Position numbers and translations under genes: made by a program. Of a DNA stretch of 18,668 nt, positions 17,994-18,668 are shown piece after piece. Source of the DNA: Phoronis ovalis (lineage: Eukaryota > Phoronida > Phoronidae); NCBI GenBank assembly GCA_028565635.1, contig JAOXYB010017575.1, positions 1 to 18,668 on the forward strand, in the 5' to 3' direction. Each line of letters opens with the position of its first letter. Within the stretch, counting starts at the first letter, position 1. Under the pieces are notes generated by a model. The model saw nothing but the letters and a program-made list of their open reading frames with translations. It had not been told where the DNA came from and did not search any database.

Positions 17994-18668
17994 GTTAGTA
18001 CGTACATCTTAGTCATTACCTCTGACTTAGGGACATGCTTGTTCGTTGAGAGATTAACATGATCCAAAAAAAACACACTTTTCATTGGCCAGTGACTAAT
18101 AAGTCAAGCATATTGAAACTGTGAATGGTATGGCTAAGTCTCTGTAGTCTATTTGTTTCGAGTGGTAATTGCCTCTTGGGTGCCATATGATGCTGTAGAA
18201 ATAATTATTTTCATTCAAATTGACTTGCACTACAGCTGTAAAAAATAATACCAGTCCTACATTTTTTCACAAAGTTAGCATGTTATAATCTTGTATATGT
18301 TTTGGTCTCCTGAGTTGATCGGAAGCAGAGCATCGGAATAGCATTGAAGCCTTTTATAATTATTAAATGAATTCACTAACATAAAGCAGGTTAATTATGA
18401 ATGAATAACCAGCCCAAACCAATGTAATAAAGGGTAATAGGTCCCTTTCTAATTGCATTTTCTCATCTTTGCCATTAGGGGATACATGGTCTACATGGAT
18501 ATGTTTTATATTTAAAATAAATGTATTCTGCATTGAAATAAATACCTTATTCTAAATTCCTTTTTTAGTTTCTACATAATTTTTTACTCCAAAATTGGGA
18601 GCGCACTGCATCTTTATTTCAACTATTAAAAAAAATTACTATTACAGTCATTATGGTAACAAATAATT
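17994..18668 (+). other. Intron 28, runs off the window
   Basis: Phase 0, at least 675 bp. No exon matching the expected AAA2 P-loop segment is present, so the next exon lies beyond the right edge. Confidence 0.8.

Noticed and set aside
17750-18085. 111-codon minus-strand frame
   Set aside because: Most of it lies antisense to conserved exon 28 and it resembles nothing; it is a shadow.

Overview
The window is a stretch of animal nuclear DNA carrying most of the N-terminal half of one large gene on the + strand: an axonemal outer-arm dynein heavy chain of the beta class (vertebrate DNAH9/DNAH11/DNAH17), with wording closest to DNAH17 as I remember it. I place 28 coding exons between 2264 and 17993. 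Every intron obeys GT-AG. All joins keep frame, and the joined reading frame is 1,994 codons (5,982 nt) with no internal stop, so the copy looks functional. The gene is cut at both window edges. Roughly the first 115 codons lie left of base 1. The right end stops just before the expected AAA2 nucleotide-binding loop.

Layout: 1-2263 is A+T-rich upstream or intronic DNA without a supportable exon. It contains a possible transposon remnant bounded by a 14-bp inverted repeat beginning with TTAA (516-529 and 1961-1974), with a TATA-box plus splice-donor arrangement on the minus strand inside its right end. 2264-6803 (exons 1-9) encodes the tail domain that joins other heavy chains and intermediate chains. 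7194-9610 (exons 10-14) continues the tail towards the linker. 9799-15944 (exons 15-24) encodes the linker (DHC_N2) that acts as the mechanical lever. 16200-17993 (exons 25-28) encodes AAA1, with Walker A at 16380-16403, Walker B around 16663-16677 and sensor I at about 16819, and the start of the AAA1-AAA2 transition. 17994-18668 is intron.

Organism: compact introns (130-1103 bp, mostly 180-400), an A+T-rich genome, a highly conserved ciliary gene and frequent intronic TACATGTA palindromes suggest a marine invertebrate, possibly a mollusc or another lophotrochozoan. That taxonomic guess is inference.

I see no rRNA, tRNA, CRISPR array, operon or second protein-coding gene. The dynein gene is well known. 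The observations most worth checking are the TTAA-bounded element with its minus-strand promoter-like module, a 90-nt intronic hairpin at 11262-11351, and a few palindromes.
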